A program made the position numbers and the translations under genes. 14,037 nucleotides of DNA, taken from NCBI GenBank assembly GCA_002415895.1, contig DIAV01000215.1, positions 1-14,037 on the forward strand. Reading direction: 5' to 3'. The first letter of the stretch is position 1, and every line of letters starts with the position of its first letter. The notes under the pieces are model-generated. The model searched no databases and was not told the DNA's origin. It worked only from the letters and a program-made list of their open reading frames with translations. Shown here one piece after another: positions 6,035-12,702 of the stretch. Source of the DNA: Anaerolineales bacterium UBA5069. GTDB lineage: Bacteria; Chloroflexota; Anaerolineae; Caldilineales; Caldilineaceae.

Positions 6035-8839
6035 ATGGCCCAGCGCATTTATGTTGCGCTTGACCTGGAGACAACCGGCCTGGACCCCAAGCGCGACGCC
6101 ATCATGGAGATCGGCGCCGTCCGTTTCACGGATGGCGTTGTCCTTGATCGCTTTGCCACGCTTGTCAATCCACAACGGCCAATTCCGCTGCGCATTCAAC
6201 AACTCACCGGCATTCGCGATGCCGACGTGGCGCACGCCCCGCGCCTTGAGGATGTGCTGCCTGAGTTGCGCGCCTTTGTCTCCTCCCAGACCAGCGCCGT
6301 GATCGCGCACAACGCCCCGTTCGACATGGGCTTTCTGCGCGCGCGCGGCGTCAACTTTCAGCGGCCCGCGCTCGACACCCTGGAACTTGCGACAATTCTG
6401 CTGCCCGGGCAGGCCAGCTACAGCCTGGGCGAGCTTTGCCACAGATTGCAAATCCCCCTGGTTGATGCGCACCGCGCGCTCGATGACGCCGCCGCCGCCG
6501 GCGTGCTCTTCGAGCGTCTTGTGGCGCGCATTGACGAACTCCCCGATGACATTCTCTTTACCATTGCCGATTACGCACAGGAGTGCGATTGGGCCCCGCG
6601 CTTCCTCTTTGCCGACGCCACGGCGCGCCGCACACGCCCCGGCGGCCCAGGTTGGCGGCCCCGTGTGGAGCTTGACAAGCAACCCGCGCCCACAAGCCTG
6701 ATCACCGATGAGAGCGCCACAGTGCAGCCCATTGCGGCCACACTGATTGCGCGCAGCTTCGCCGCCGATGGCCCGCTGGCCGCTGCGTTCGGCGCAGGCT
6801 ATGAGCCGCGCGCCGGCCAGGTGGACATGGCGCAGCAAGTGGCGCGTGCGCTCAATCAGGGTGATCCGCTCATGGTGGAGGCAGGCACCGGCACGGGCAA
6901 AACGCTCGCCTATCTCATACCTGCGGCGGCATGGGCGCTGGAAAACCAGCGGCGCGTGGTGATCGCCACCAACACAATCACCCTCCAGGATCAGCTCATT
7001 GAGAAGGACATTCCCCAGGCGCAGGCAGCGCTGGAAGCGCTGGGCATGGCGCGGCCACGCGCCGCAGTGCTCAAGGGGCGCAGCAACTACATTTGCCTGC
7101 ACCGGCTGCAACGCTGGCGCAGCGGGCGACGGTTGACGGCCACTGAACTCAGCACGCTGGCGCGCATTCTGGTCTGGCTGCCCACCACGCAAACCGGCGA
7201 CATCAACGAGCTTTCCATGAACGCGCAGAGCGACCGCGATATTTGGCCGCTCATCTGCGCCGATGCGGCCGCCTGCGCCGACGGACGCTGCGGTGTCTAC
7301 GCCGACGCAACGCGCCTCTGCTACTTTGCGCTGGCCCGACGCAAGGCCGAAATGGCGCATCTCCTCGTTGTCAACCACGCGCTGCTGCTGGCCGACGTGG
7401 CCACCGAGGGGCGCGTCCTGCCCCCCTATAGTCACCTGATCGTGGACGAAGCGCACCGCCTTGAAGACGCCGCCACCGACCAGCTCACCTATCGCGTCGA
7501 GTGGCCATGGCTCAACGCGCTGCTGCGCCCTCTTTGCGCCGACGGCAGCCTGCTTGTGGATATCGCGCGCTATGCGGGGCTGCATGGCGTACCCATGGCG
7601 CAGCGGCAGGCGCTTGCGGTGGGCGCACTGGGCGGGCGCGCCCATGCGGCCGTACAGAGTTTCCATGAGCATTTGCTGGCCTTTGCCGTACAGCACGAGG
7701 AAGCGCGCGACGCCAACTATGTGCAGCGCTTGCCGCTTGACGGCCGCATGCGCAGCCAGCCCATGTGGAGCGAGGTGGAAATTGACTGGGAGCAGGCCGC
7801 CGAGGACCTGCGCGAGCTGCTCATGGCCATGGACACCCTCGCCCGCCAGCTTGGCGCGGCGCAGTGGGACAGCCAGGAGCCGGAGGCGACGCAGCTTGTC
7901 GATTTGACAAGCGCCGCCGCCCGTCTGGGTGACCTCCTGCGCCACATGGAGCAGATGATCTACGCACCCGACGGCAGCGGCCAGGGCGGGCGCGTCTGCT
8001 GGATGGAAATCAACGAAAATCGCTCGCTGGCGGCTGTCGACGCCGCGCCGCTCAATGTGGGCGACATCATTCAGCGCGAACTGCTGCACGCACGCCGCAG
8101 CACAATCTTCACAGGCGCAACGCTGCGCTCGAGCGCAAACTTCCGCTACATTCGCGAGCGGCTGGGGCTGTGGGATGTGCCAACCGCCATTGTGGAAAGC
8201 CCCTTCGACTACAAGCAAAGCACGCTGCTCTACATGCCCAGCGACATGGTGCAACCCGATCACCCTGCCTACCAAACGGGCATCGAGCGCGCCATCCTCG
8301 ACAGCGCCGAGGCGTGCAATGGACGCACACTCGTCCTCTTCACAAGCAACGCGCATTTGCGCACAACCGGCGATGCGCTGCGCGTGCCCATGGAGCGTGC
8401 GGGGATTACCTTGCTGCAGCAAGGCGCAATCAGCCGTCATCGCCTGCTGCGCGAATATCGCAGCGCCGAGCGCGCCGTTTTGCTGGGCACCCGTTCCTTC
8501 TGGGAGGGTGTTGATTTGCCCGGTGACCAGCTTTCGTGTCTCCTGATTGTGCGCCTGCCCTTTGCCGTGCCCAACGATCCCATGGTGGCCGCACGCAGCC
8601 GCGAATGCGAAAACTCCTTCAGCGACTACATGCTGCCTGATGCCGTGTTGCGCTTTCGCCAGGGCTTTGGCCGCCTCATTCGCCGCGCCACCGATCGCGG
8701 CGTGGTTGTCATTCTGGACAGCCGCGTCTGGCGCAAAGAGTATGGGCAGGTCTTTCTGGATGCATTGCCCCCCTGTACAACGCGCCATGCGCCGCTTTCG
8801 ATTTTGGGGGACGAGGTGCACAAGTGGCTGGCGCGCTGA
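6035..8839 (+). CDS. DEDDh 3'-5' exonuclease / DinG-type (XPD-like) helicase fusion
   Basis: This 934-residue DNA-repair protein joins a DnaQ-like exonuclease to a superfamily 2 helicase of the DinG/XPD group. Exonuclease (about 1-165): D10 and E12 (DLETTG), D97 (HNAPFDMGFL), and H146 and D151 (HRALDD). Helicase: Walker A EAGTGTGKT (282-290), DEAH (471-474), a motif III-like FTGATLR, the motif V-like GTRSFWEGVDLPGD, and the motif VI QGFGRLIRR. Four cysteines fit an Fe-S cluster: C354 (SNYIC), C414, C419 and C429, followed by the typical VVNHALLLAD. The family unwinds DNA 5'-3' (E. coli DinG), but Firmicutes exonuclease-fused members have lost the cysteines and act mainly as nucleases. Here both halves look intact. 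I chose ATG 6035 because the GGAAGGG (6016-6022) abuts the alternative ATG at 6023 and the family starts right at the first beta-strand; 6023 would add four residues. An extended -10 promoter lies upstream and the gene overlaps the next one. Confidence 0.95.
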   Translation: MAQRIYVALDLETTGLDPKRDAIMEIGAVRFTDGVVLDRFATLVNPQRPIPLRIQQLTGIRDADVAHAPRLEDVLPELRAFVSSQTSAVIAHNAPFDMGFLRARGVNFQRPALDTLELATILLPGQASYSLGELCHRLQIPLVDAHRALDDAAAAGVLFERLVARIDELPDDILFTIADYAQECDWAPRFLFADATARRTRPGGPGWRPRVELDKQPAPTSLITDESATVQPIAATLIARSFAADGPLAAAFGAGYEPRAGQVDMAQQVARALNQGDPLMVEAGTGTGKTLAYLIPAAAWALENQRRVVIATNTITLQDQLIEKDIPQAQAALEALGMARPRAAVLKGRSNYICLHRLQRWRSGRRLTATELSTLARILVWLPTTQTGDINELSMNAQSDRDIWPLICADAAACADGRCGVYADATRLCYFALARRKAEMAHLLVVNHALLLADVATEGRVLPPYSHLIVDEAHRLEDAATDQLTYRVEWPWLNALLRPLCADGSLLVDIARYAGLHGVPMAQRQALAVGALGGRAHAAVQSFHEHLLAFAVQHEEARDANYVQRLPLDGRMRSQPMWSEVEIDWEQAAEDLRELLMAMDTLARQLGAAQWDSQEPEATQLVDLTSAAARLGDLLRHMEQMIYAPDGSGQGGRVCWMEINENRSLAAVDAAPLNVGDIIQRELLHARRSTIFTGATLRSSANFRYIRERLGLWDVPTAIVESPFDYKQSTLLYMPSDMVQPDHPAYQTGIERAILDSAEACNGRTLVLFTSNAHLRTTGDALRVPMERAGITLLQQGAISRHRLLREYRSAERAVLLGTRSFWEGVDLPGDQLSCLLIVRLPFAVPNDPMVAARSRECENSFSDYMLPDAVLRFRQGFGRLIRRATDRGVVVILDSRVWRKEYGQVFLDALPPCTTRHAPLSILGDEVHKWLAR
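8813..8818 (+). promoter_or_regulatory. Ribosome-binding site deciding the GTG start of the ResB-like gene
   Basis: GAGGTG lies five bases before the GTG at 8824, inside the last codons of the exonuclease-helicase gene. No ATG is better placed. The 16-base overlap with the upstream stop at 8839 implies translational coupling. Confidence 0.65.
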
Positions 8840-10227
8840 GCGAAGCAAAGGCAGGCCGCTCCACACCGCGCCCCGGATCGCGCCTGACGCGCGCAGGGGA
8901 TAGGTTGTGGCGCTTCCTGCGCCACCCCGCCGTGGCCATTGTGCTGGCGGCGCTGCTGCTGGGGCTGCTGCTGATTGCGCGCATCATCCCGCAAATCCCA
9001 GGGCAGGCCGTCGAAGACCCTGCCGCCGCGGCGCGCTGGCTCAACGCCGAGCGCGATGCGTGGGGCGCGTGGGGCGGCCTGCTGCGCGCGCTCGGTTTCT
9101 TTGCTGTGGCAACCAGTCCTCTCTTCCTTACCTTGATTGCGTCGCTGGCGCTGGTGTGCGGCGTCCACCTGGCCGCACTGCTGGCCAACAGCCGCCTCCC
9201 CCGCCAACTGATGGCGGCATTTAACGCGCCGGCGGGTGTTTCGCCCCTGCCGCTCACCACAACCGATGGCCTGCTGCAACTGCGGCTTGCCCATCCCAAT
9301 CCGCCCCCCGTCACAGCATCACGACTACACGCAACCCTCGCCGCTGCCATCGGCCCGGTGCAGGAGCGCATACTCGCATCGCCGGATGCAGCAACCCAGA
9401 GCGAAAACCGCCTGCTGGCAATGGCAGGCATGCGCGGGCTTATGTTGCGCCCTCTTCTGCCGCTTGGCGCGCTGCTGGCGCTGGGCGTGCTTTGGTTTAG
9501 CGCCGCGTTCGGCTGGAATGTGCGCCCGCCCGCGCTGGCCCCCAGCGACAGTTACACCGCACCCGCGCACAATGTGACGCTCAATTATGCCGTCCCCGCA
9601 GAGGGTGATGCGACGCTCGAGGTAGCAGTTGCAGACGAAAGCGCGACGCTGCCTGCGCGCAGCGGCAGTACTCGCGTGGGCGGTGCAACCGTACAGGTGC
9701 AAGAAGCCGCGCCGGCGCTGCTCTTGCGCGTGGAGACACCGCTGCTCGCACTCCCCGGCGCGCCGGAGAACCGCACTGCTGTGGGTCTTGTCTTCCCGCA
9801 GATGGGCAGTGAGCAAATTGTGCTGCTGCCCGATTCAGGCACGGGCGTGCGTGTGGTCAAGCTGGGGGCAACCGAGGGCGACGCGTATCTGGTGGAGGTT
9901 TATGCGCGCGATGGCGTACAGCCGGTGCAGCGTGTTGAGTTGACCGCAGCGCAATCGCTCACGCTGCCTTTGGAAAGCGGCGCTGTGGCGCTGTGGCTTG
10001 AGCCGACAGTGGGGCTGAATGTGACAGTGCGCCACGCGCCGGGCGCGTGGCTCCTCTGGCTTGCGCTGCCGCTCATGCTGGCAGGGCTGGCAAGCCTGCG
10101 CTGGAAACCCGCCTTCGCGCTCGCCCAGGTGCAGCCCTGGCCCGTGGGGCGCGCCGCAGTCACACTGCAAACCAACCACCGCGAGCTGCAGGAGGCGGTG
10201 GCGAACGACACGGTTGATGCTGGGTGA
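8824..10227 (+). CDS. ResB-like cytochrome c biogenesis membrane protein
   Basis: This 467-residue membrane protein has the ResB (Ccs1) layout: a basic N-terminus, helix 1 (about 35-53) ending in I-I-P-Q, a short external loop with a W-x-x-x-x-W/G pattern (71-84), helix 2 (about 98-120), helix 3 (about 209-230), a large external beta-rich domain (about 231-405), and helix 4 (about 408-424). ResB works with ResC to carry haem across the membrane and attach it to apocytochrome c in system II. The match rests on topology and short motifs (RHP near helix 1, IPQ, L-G-F-F), so it is a family-level call. No ResC/CcsA gene is in the window. It starts at a GTG overlapping the previous gene by 16 bases, and its stop codon lies inside an 8-bp tandem repeat. 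Alternatively it is a membrane protein of unrelated function with the same topology. Confidence 0.62.
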   Translation: MAGALSEAKAGRSTPRPGSRLTRAGDRLWRFLRHPAVAIVLAALLLGLLLIARIIPQIPGQAVEDPAAAARWLNAERDAWGAWGGLLRALGFFAVATSPLFLTLIASLALVCGVHLAALLANSRLPRQLMAAFNAPAGVSPLPLTTTDGLLQLRLAHPNPPPVTASRLHATLAAAIGPVQERILASPDAATQSENRLLAMAGMRGLMLRPLLPLGALLALGVLWFSAAFGWNVRPPALAPSDSYTAPAHNVTLNYAVPAEGDATLEVAVADESATLPARSGSTRVGGATVQVQEAAPALLLRVETPLLALPGAPENRTAVGLVFPQMGSEQIVLLPDSGTGVRVVKLGATEGDAYLVEVYARDGVQPVQRVELTAAQSLTLPLESGAVALWLEPTVGLNVTVRHAPGAWLLWLALPLMLAGLASLRWKPAFALAQVQPWPVGRAAVTLQTNHRELQEAVANDTVDAG

Positions 10228-10247
10228 TTGGGTGATTGGGTGATTGG
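10221..10247. repeat. Tandem repeat TGGGTGAT, three copies, holding the ResB stop codon
   Basis: TGGGTGAT is repeated at 10221-10228, 10229-10236 and 10237-10244, followed by TGG. The TGA stop of the ResB-like gene (10225-10227) is in the first unit. A near inverse of the repeat (15 of 16 bases) lies at 10374-10389 on the other side of the two intergenic hairpins. Confidence 0.85.
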
Positions 10248-10267
10248 TGTGGAAGACGACGATCAAG

Positions 10268-10306
10268 TCCGCTTAGGCGCCGGCTCGTAGCCGGCGCCTA
10301 AGCGGA
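10268..10306. repeat. Perfect 18-bp palindrome, 3-base loop
   Basis: The arms 10268-10285 and 10289-10306 are exactly complementary around a 3-base loop (CGT); the core is GGCGCCGGCT / AGCCGGCGCC. It follows the ResB-like gene by 40 bases. No T-run follows on the plus strand, so alone it is not a standard terminator. It may be a dispersed repeat, or it may stabilise the end of the mRNA. Confidence 0.85.
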
Positions 10307-10328
10307 TTCGCGCGTGGCCTAAAAAGAG

Positions 10329-10370
10329 TAAAGAACAGCCGGGGGCGGACAAGCCCCCGGCTGTTCTTTA
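10329..10370. terminator. Intrinsic terminator between convergent ResB-like and tdk genes
   Basis: The stem of 18 bp (10329-10346 with 10353-10370) is perfect, with a 6-base loop (GGACAA) and a GCCGGGGGC core. On the minus strand it is followed by CTCTTTTT (10321-10328), a good U-tract for ending the tdk transcript. On the plus strand the T-rich end of the stem (TTCTTTATAT) gives a weaker U-tract. It can therefore serve both converging genes. Confidence 0.85.
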
Positions 10371-10415
10371 TATCAATCAACCAATCACCAGTTATCAACT
10401 ATTTGTTATCGCCGT

Positions 10416-11042
10416 TCACCCCGGAAACTCAATCGGCAACTGCAAATCGCTCACACGCGCAGGGCGGCCTGGCACTTCGTGGCAGGCGCGGCAGCGCGCC
10501 TCATAGCTCTCGCTGCCACCAACCAGGATGACCGGATCATCAATACGCGCCGGGCGGCCGTCAATCAGCCGCTGTGTGCGCGAGGCGGGTGCGCCACAAA
10601 CAACGCAAATGGCCTGTAGCTTGTCAACGCTTTCGGCCAGCGCCATCAGCTTGGGCATTGGACCAAAAGGCTCGCCGCGGAAATCCTGATCCAGCCCGGC
10701 GGCAATCACGCGCTTGCCTGCGTCGGCCAGCGCATCACACACATTGATGATGTCGTCATCAAAGAATTGCACTTCATCAATCGCAACGACCTCCGTCTCG
10801 GGCAGCACAGCCGCGAGCAGCGACGCCGAGTCGGTTACGGCGTAGACATGCTCCCATGCGATACCCGTGTGCGAAGCAACGCGACGAATGCCATAGCGAT
10901 GATCGATGATCGGCTTAAAAACCTGCAGCTTCTTGCGTGCAATTTGGGCGCGCCGAATGCGGCGCAGCAGTTCTTCCGTCTTGCCGCTGAACATGGAGCC
11001 ACAGATCAGTTCAAGGTTGCCATCAGGGAGGATATGGGGCAT
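10416..11042 (-). CDS. tdk: Thymidine kinase (type II)
   Basis: Cytosolic thymidine kinase phosphorylates thymidine with ATP to dTMP in the salvage pathway. The protein has 208 residues, close to the usual 190-210. Walker A is G-S-M-F-S-G-K-T (15-22), and the Walker B/catalytic segment is A-I-D-E-V-Q-F-F, whose Glu is the expected general base. The [11 protein letters not shown] motif and the lasso region near G-G-S-E-S-Y-E are typical. A structural zinc site is formed by C-V-V-C and C-R-A-C. The start is the ATG at 11042, with GGAGGG four bases upstream; the frame is open to a TTG at 11078, but that has no ribosome site. It lies downstream of rpmE, an order also known from Bacillus, but a strong terminator separates them. 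It ends at a bidirectional terminator. Confidence 0.97.
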   Translation of the reverse strand: MPHILPDGNLELICGSMFSGKTEELLRRIRRAQIARKKLQVFKPIIDHRYGIRRVASHTGIAWEHVYAVTDSASLLAAVLPETEVVAIDEVQFFDDDIINVCDALADAGKRVIAAGLDQDFRGEPFGPMPKLMALAESVDKLQAICVVCGAPASRTQRLIDGRPARIDDPVILVGGSESYEARCRACHEVPGRPARVSDLQLPIEFPG

Positions 11043-11046
11043 GAGG

Positions 11047-11052
11047 CCCTCC
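11047..11052 (-). promoter_or_regulatory. Ribosome-binding site deciding the tdk start
   Basis: On the minus strand GGAGGG lies four bases before the ATG at 11042. The upstream TTG at 11078 in the same frame has no such site, so translation very probably begins at 11042. Confidence 0.8.
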
Positions 11053-11086
11053 GCCTGGGTGGAAGCGCGCCAATACAATTGGTGGT

Positions 11087-11124
11087 AAAAAAAGTCAGGG
11101 CAGAGACGCGAGGTCCCTGCCCTG
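11087..11124 (-). terminator. Intrinsic terminator after rpmE, ahead of tdk
   Basis: On the minus strand CAGGGCAG-G-GAC, a 5-base loop, GTC-T-CTGCCCTG, then AC and seven T's (11087-11093). The stem is 8 plus 3 bp with one internal mismatch (11096-11107 with 11113-11124). This is a classic rho-independent terminator, 46 bases after the rpmE stop and about 45 bases before the tdk start codon. Tdk would need read-through or its own promoter; I see no good promoter in the short space. Confidence 0.88.
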
Positions 11125-11170
11125 GAGGAGTCTTGATCATCCGTGTGGTCGCATCGCGCGCCACAATGGA

Positions 11171-11518
11171 TTATGCGGGCTGCTCGATCTCGTACTTGGC
11201 GTAGACTTCGGCAGCCGCGGCCTCAGCGTTGCCGCCACGGGCGCGCGCCTTGCGGGCGGCCTCTTCGGCTTCGGTGCGCACGCGCATCTCAAGCTCGCGC
11301 CGAGCGGATTCGCTCTGGCGGCGCTCAAGGCGCTTCATGAAGCGCTCAACCTGGCCGGCAGTGTCAACAATGCGCTGCTCGCCGGTGTAGTAGGGGTGGC
11401 AGGCGCTGCAAACATCGGTGCGGATCTCGGGCTTGGTGCTGCCTGTTGTCCACGTATTCCCGCACGAGCAAATGACGCGTGCAGTGGGGTAGTACTTGGG
11501 GTGAATTTCTGCCTTCAT
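11171..11518 (-). CDS. rpmE: 50S ribosomal protein L31 with charged C-terminal extension
   Basis: L31 (bL31) bridges the large and small subunits. The conserved part is residues 1-65: M-K-A-E-I-H-P-x-Y, the zinc-binding C17-S-C19 and C37-S-A-C40, then H-P-Y-Y-T-G and the [10 protein letters not shown] motif. All four Cys are present, so it is the zinc-containing form. Usual L31 is about 70 residues. This one has 115, with an extra tail (about 70-115) rich in Arg, Glu and Ala that looks helical and ends in K-Y-E-I-E-Q-P-A. The frame is open further upstream (to 11581), but L31 begins at this MKAEIHP. The ribosome site (AGGG, ten bases upstream) is weak. It follows rpmA by 34 bp. Confidence 0.96.
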   Translation of the reverse strand: MKAEIHPKYYPTARVICSCGNTWTTGSTKPEIRTDVCSACHPYYTGEQRIVDTAGQVERFMKRLERRQSESARRELEMRVRTEAEEAARKARARGGNAEAAAAEVYAKYEIEQPA

Positions 11519-11552
11519 GGTGACTATGCCCTTTGGTCCGGAGTACCCGGGC

Positions 11553-11843
11553 CTACTGTTGCACCGGCGCTGCGGTGTCAACCGCTTCGCTGCGCGGGTA
11601 TACGCTGATCTGTTTCCGATTCTTCTTGCCCCACTCGAAGGTTACTGTCCCGTCGATTTTGGCGAAGATCGTGTCGTCATGGCCCAGACCCACATTGTGG
11701 CCGGGGAGAAACTTGGTGCCGTGCTGGCGCACAATGATGCTGCCTGCAGGCACAAACTGGCCGCCGTATGCCTTGATGCCAAGGCGCTGCGAGTTTGAAT
11801 CACGGCCGTTGCGGCTGGAACCGCCACCTTTTTTATGAGCCAT
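11553..11843 (-). CDS. rpmA: 50S ribosomal protein L27
   Basis: L27 (bL27) reaches into the peptidyl-transferase centre through its N-terminus. The 96 residues begin [16 protein letters not shown] and carry [20 protein letters not shown] and [13 protein letters not shown]. The start is set by this conserved N-terminus and by GAAGGAGG (11851-11858) seven bases upstream; the open frame to 11927 is not translated in my view. There is no cleavable N-terminal extension of the Firmicutes type, which agrees with the absence of the Prp protease gene between rplU and rpmA. A short 13-residue tail follows the conserved part. It lies 111 bp after rplU. Confidence 0.98.
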   Translation of the reverse strand: MAHKKGGGSSRNGRDSNSQRLGIKAYGGQFVPAGSIIVRQHGTKFLPGHNVGLGHDDTIFAKIDGTVTFEWGKKNRKQISVYPRSEAVDTAAPVQQ

Positions 11844-11850
11844 CGAAAAG

Positions 11851-11858
11851 CCTCCTTC
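11851..11858 (-). promoter_or_regulatory. Strong ribosome-binding site fixing the rpmA start
   Basis: GAAGGAGG on the minus strand, seven bases before the ATG at 11843, is the strongest Shine-Dalgarno sequence in the ribosomal-protein group. Confidence 0.8.
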
Positions 11859-11954
11859 ACGCATCAACCTGCCACTTGCAGGCTCAATTGTCTGTAATGA
11901 TGTACGCGCTTGCGCACAACTGCGCACGAATCAATCCAAAACCGGCTCGCAAGC

Positions 11955-12266
11955 TCAGCCTTCGATTGAGACAATCTGCAGGCGGGTAATGAACTGGCGA
12001 TGGCCCTTGCGCACGCGAATGCGCTTTTTGGGGCGATACTTGAAGACCATGATCTTCGTGCCCTTGTACTGGCCCGTGAGCTTTGCGGTCACAGTTGCAC
12101 CCTCAACCACGGGCTGGCCTACGCGCACATTGTCGCCATCCGCCACGAGCAAAACGTCACTCAATGTCAGCGTGTCGCCAATCGCGCCACTCAGCTTCTC
12201 CACTTCAACCGTGTCGCCGGGGGCAACGCGGTACTGCTTTCCACCTGTGCGAATCACTGCATACAT
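11955..12266 (-). CDS. rplU: 50S ribosomal protein L21
   Basis: L21 (bL21) binds 23S rRNA in the large subunit. The 103 residues have the family length and pattern: M-Y-A-V-I-R-T-G-G-K-Q-Y-R-V, then I-G-D-T-L-T-L-S-D-V-L-L-V, V-G-Q-P, and the basic K-Y-R-P-K-K-R-I-R-V-R-K-G-H-R-Q-F-I-T-R. The start is the ATG at 12266, with AAGGA eight bases upstream; the frame stays open to 12392 but that part has no L21 similarity and covers the structured leader. It heads rplU-rpmA-rpmE. The obg gene that commonly follows rpmA is absent here. A leader of about 200 bases with several hairpins precedes it. Confidence 0.98.
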   Translation of the reverse strand: MYAVIRTGGKQYRVAPGDTVEVEKLSGAIGDTLTLSDVLLVADGDNVRVGQPVVEGATVTAKLTGQYKGTKIMVFKYRPKKRIRVRKGHRQFITRLQIVSIEG

Positions 12267-12464
12267 AGCTTTTGTCCTTGTGGACTGCGCCCGGTGGATT
12301 ACCGGGACCTTTTGGACCGCGCCCGGCATCAGCCGGGACTTCGGGAGCGGCTCTGCACCCCAAGGCACGGGGCAACAGAATTTGAAGTGCAACAGCGACT
12401 ATCGCCAACCTGCACTGCCTGTTGATTATAAGGCAGGGACAGACTGTCCCATTGCGGGCAGCAG
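12267..12464 (-). promoter_or_regulatory. Structured 5' leader of rplU-rpmA-rpmE (candidate r-protein leader)
   Basis: If transcription starts near 12464, the leader is about 198 bases with a series of hairpins. They are GGGACA/TGTCCC (12436-12450), AGTGCA/TGCACT (12386-12391 with 12411-12416) enclosing GCGA/TCGC (12395-12398 with 12402-12405), CCC-GGG with TGC-GCA (12354-12374), and two tandem copies of a 31-32 base hairpin repeat. In those the stems are CCCGGC/GCCGGG (12322-12337) and CCCGGT/ACCGGG (12290-12306). The last pair of the repeated stems changes C-G to T-A together. Finally GTCC/GGAC (12274-12285) overlaps the AAGGA ribosome site. Such leaders often bind one of the encoded ribosomal proteins for feedback control. 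I cannot tell whether it fits the known L21 leader family. Confidence 0.55.
12425..12450 (-). promoter_or_regulatory. Palindrome GGGACAG-A-CTGTCCC and a second -10-like box upstream of rplU
   Basis: A perfect 7-bp inverted repeat around one base (12436-12450) lies five bases upstream of TATAAT on the minus strand (12425-12430). The -10 has no recognisable -35 at the right distance. The palindrome could be an operator, a hairpin near the 5' end of the leader, or part of a dispersed repeat. Confidence 0.4.
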
Positions 12465-12470
12465 CACAGC

Positions 12471-12499
12471 AGTATACCGTGCGGCGCAGGCAAAGTCAA
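12471..12499 (-). promoter_or_regulatory. Sigma-70-type promoter for rplU
   Basis: On the minus strand, TTGACT (12494-12499) and TATACT (12471-12476) are separated by 17 bases; each box matches the consensus at five of six positions. Transcription would begin near 12464. It is the best-formed promoter pair in the window, in the right place for the rplU-rpmA-rpmE genes. Confidence 0.75.
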
Positions 12500-12570
12500 A
12501 CCAAAGAGAGCGCGGGCGCGGTTCACTTGCCGGCCCCAAACGCTCTGTTATCCACGCGCTATGCACACTC

Positions 12571-12600
12571 TTTGCATAATAAAGGTACAGTTTTTGCAAA
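12571..12600. repeat. Inverted repeat TTTGCA / TGCAAA in the rplU-tetR intergenic region
   Basis: TTTGCA (12571-12576) and TGCAAA (12595-12600) face each other across 18 AT-rich bases. This may be a protein-binding site between the two divergent promoters, but six-base arms are weak evidence. I see no gene in 12500-12702. Confidence 0.3.
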
Positions 12601-12610
12601 CATTGTGATT

Positions 12611-12640
12611 TTGCCTACCGAATAGTAGGTAGAATATGAT
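12611..12640 (+). promoter_or_regulatory. Promoter with overlapping operator for the TetR-MFS cassette
   Basis: TTGCCT (12611-12616, four of six) and TATGAT (12635-12640, five of six) are 18 bases apart, with transcription expected near 12647. Between and across them is an imperfect palindrome, CCTACC (12614-12619) and TAGGTAG (12626-12632); as an 18-base site (12615-12632) seven of nine positions pair. This size and position are typical of TetR-family operators. Binding of the downstream regulator here would block RNA polymerase at its own promoter. Confidence 0.6.
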
Positions 12641-12702
12641 AGAGTCCATTGCTGTCCGGTTATGCTTTGCCTGCTGATAGTCGCGGCCCGCATGGAGTTT
12701 GC

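Noticed and set aside
6008..8866. 952-codon open frame on the minus strand, opposite the exonuclease-helicase gene
   Set aside because: It is antisense to a gene with clear catalytic motifs throughout. The translated sequence is rich in A, H, Q, R and G with no recognisable domain, as expected from a shadow frame in GC-rich DNA.
12267..12392. In-frame 42-codon N-terminal extension of rplU
   Set aside because: It has no similarity to L21, lacks a ribosome site, and lies over the hairpins of the leader; L21 starts at MYAVIRTGGKQY.
12548..12556. TTATCCACG, a near DnaA box
   Set aside because: A single 8-of-9 match without other boxes, AT-rich unwinding region or dnaA/dnaN genes; expected by chance.
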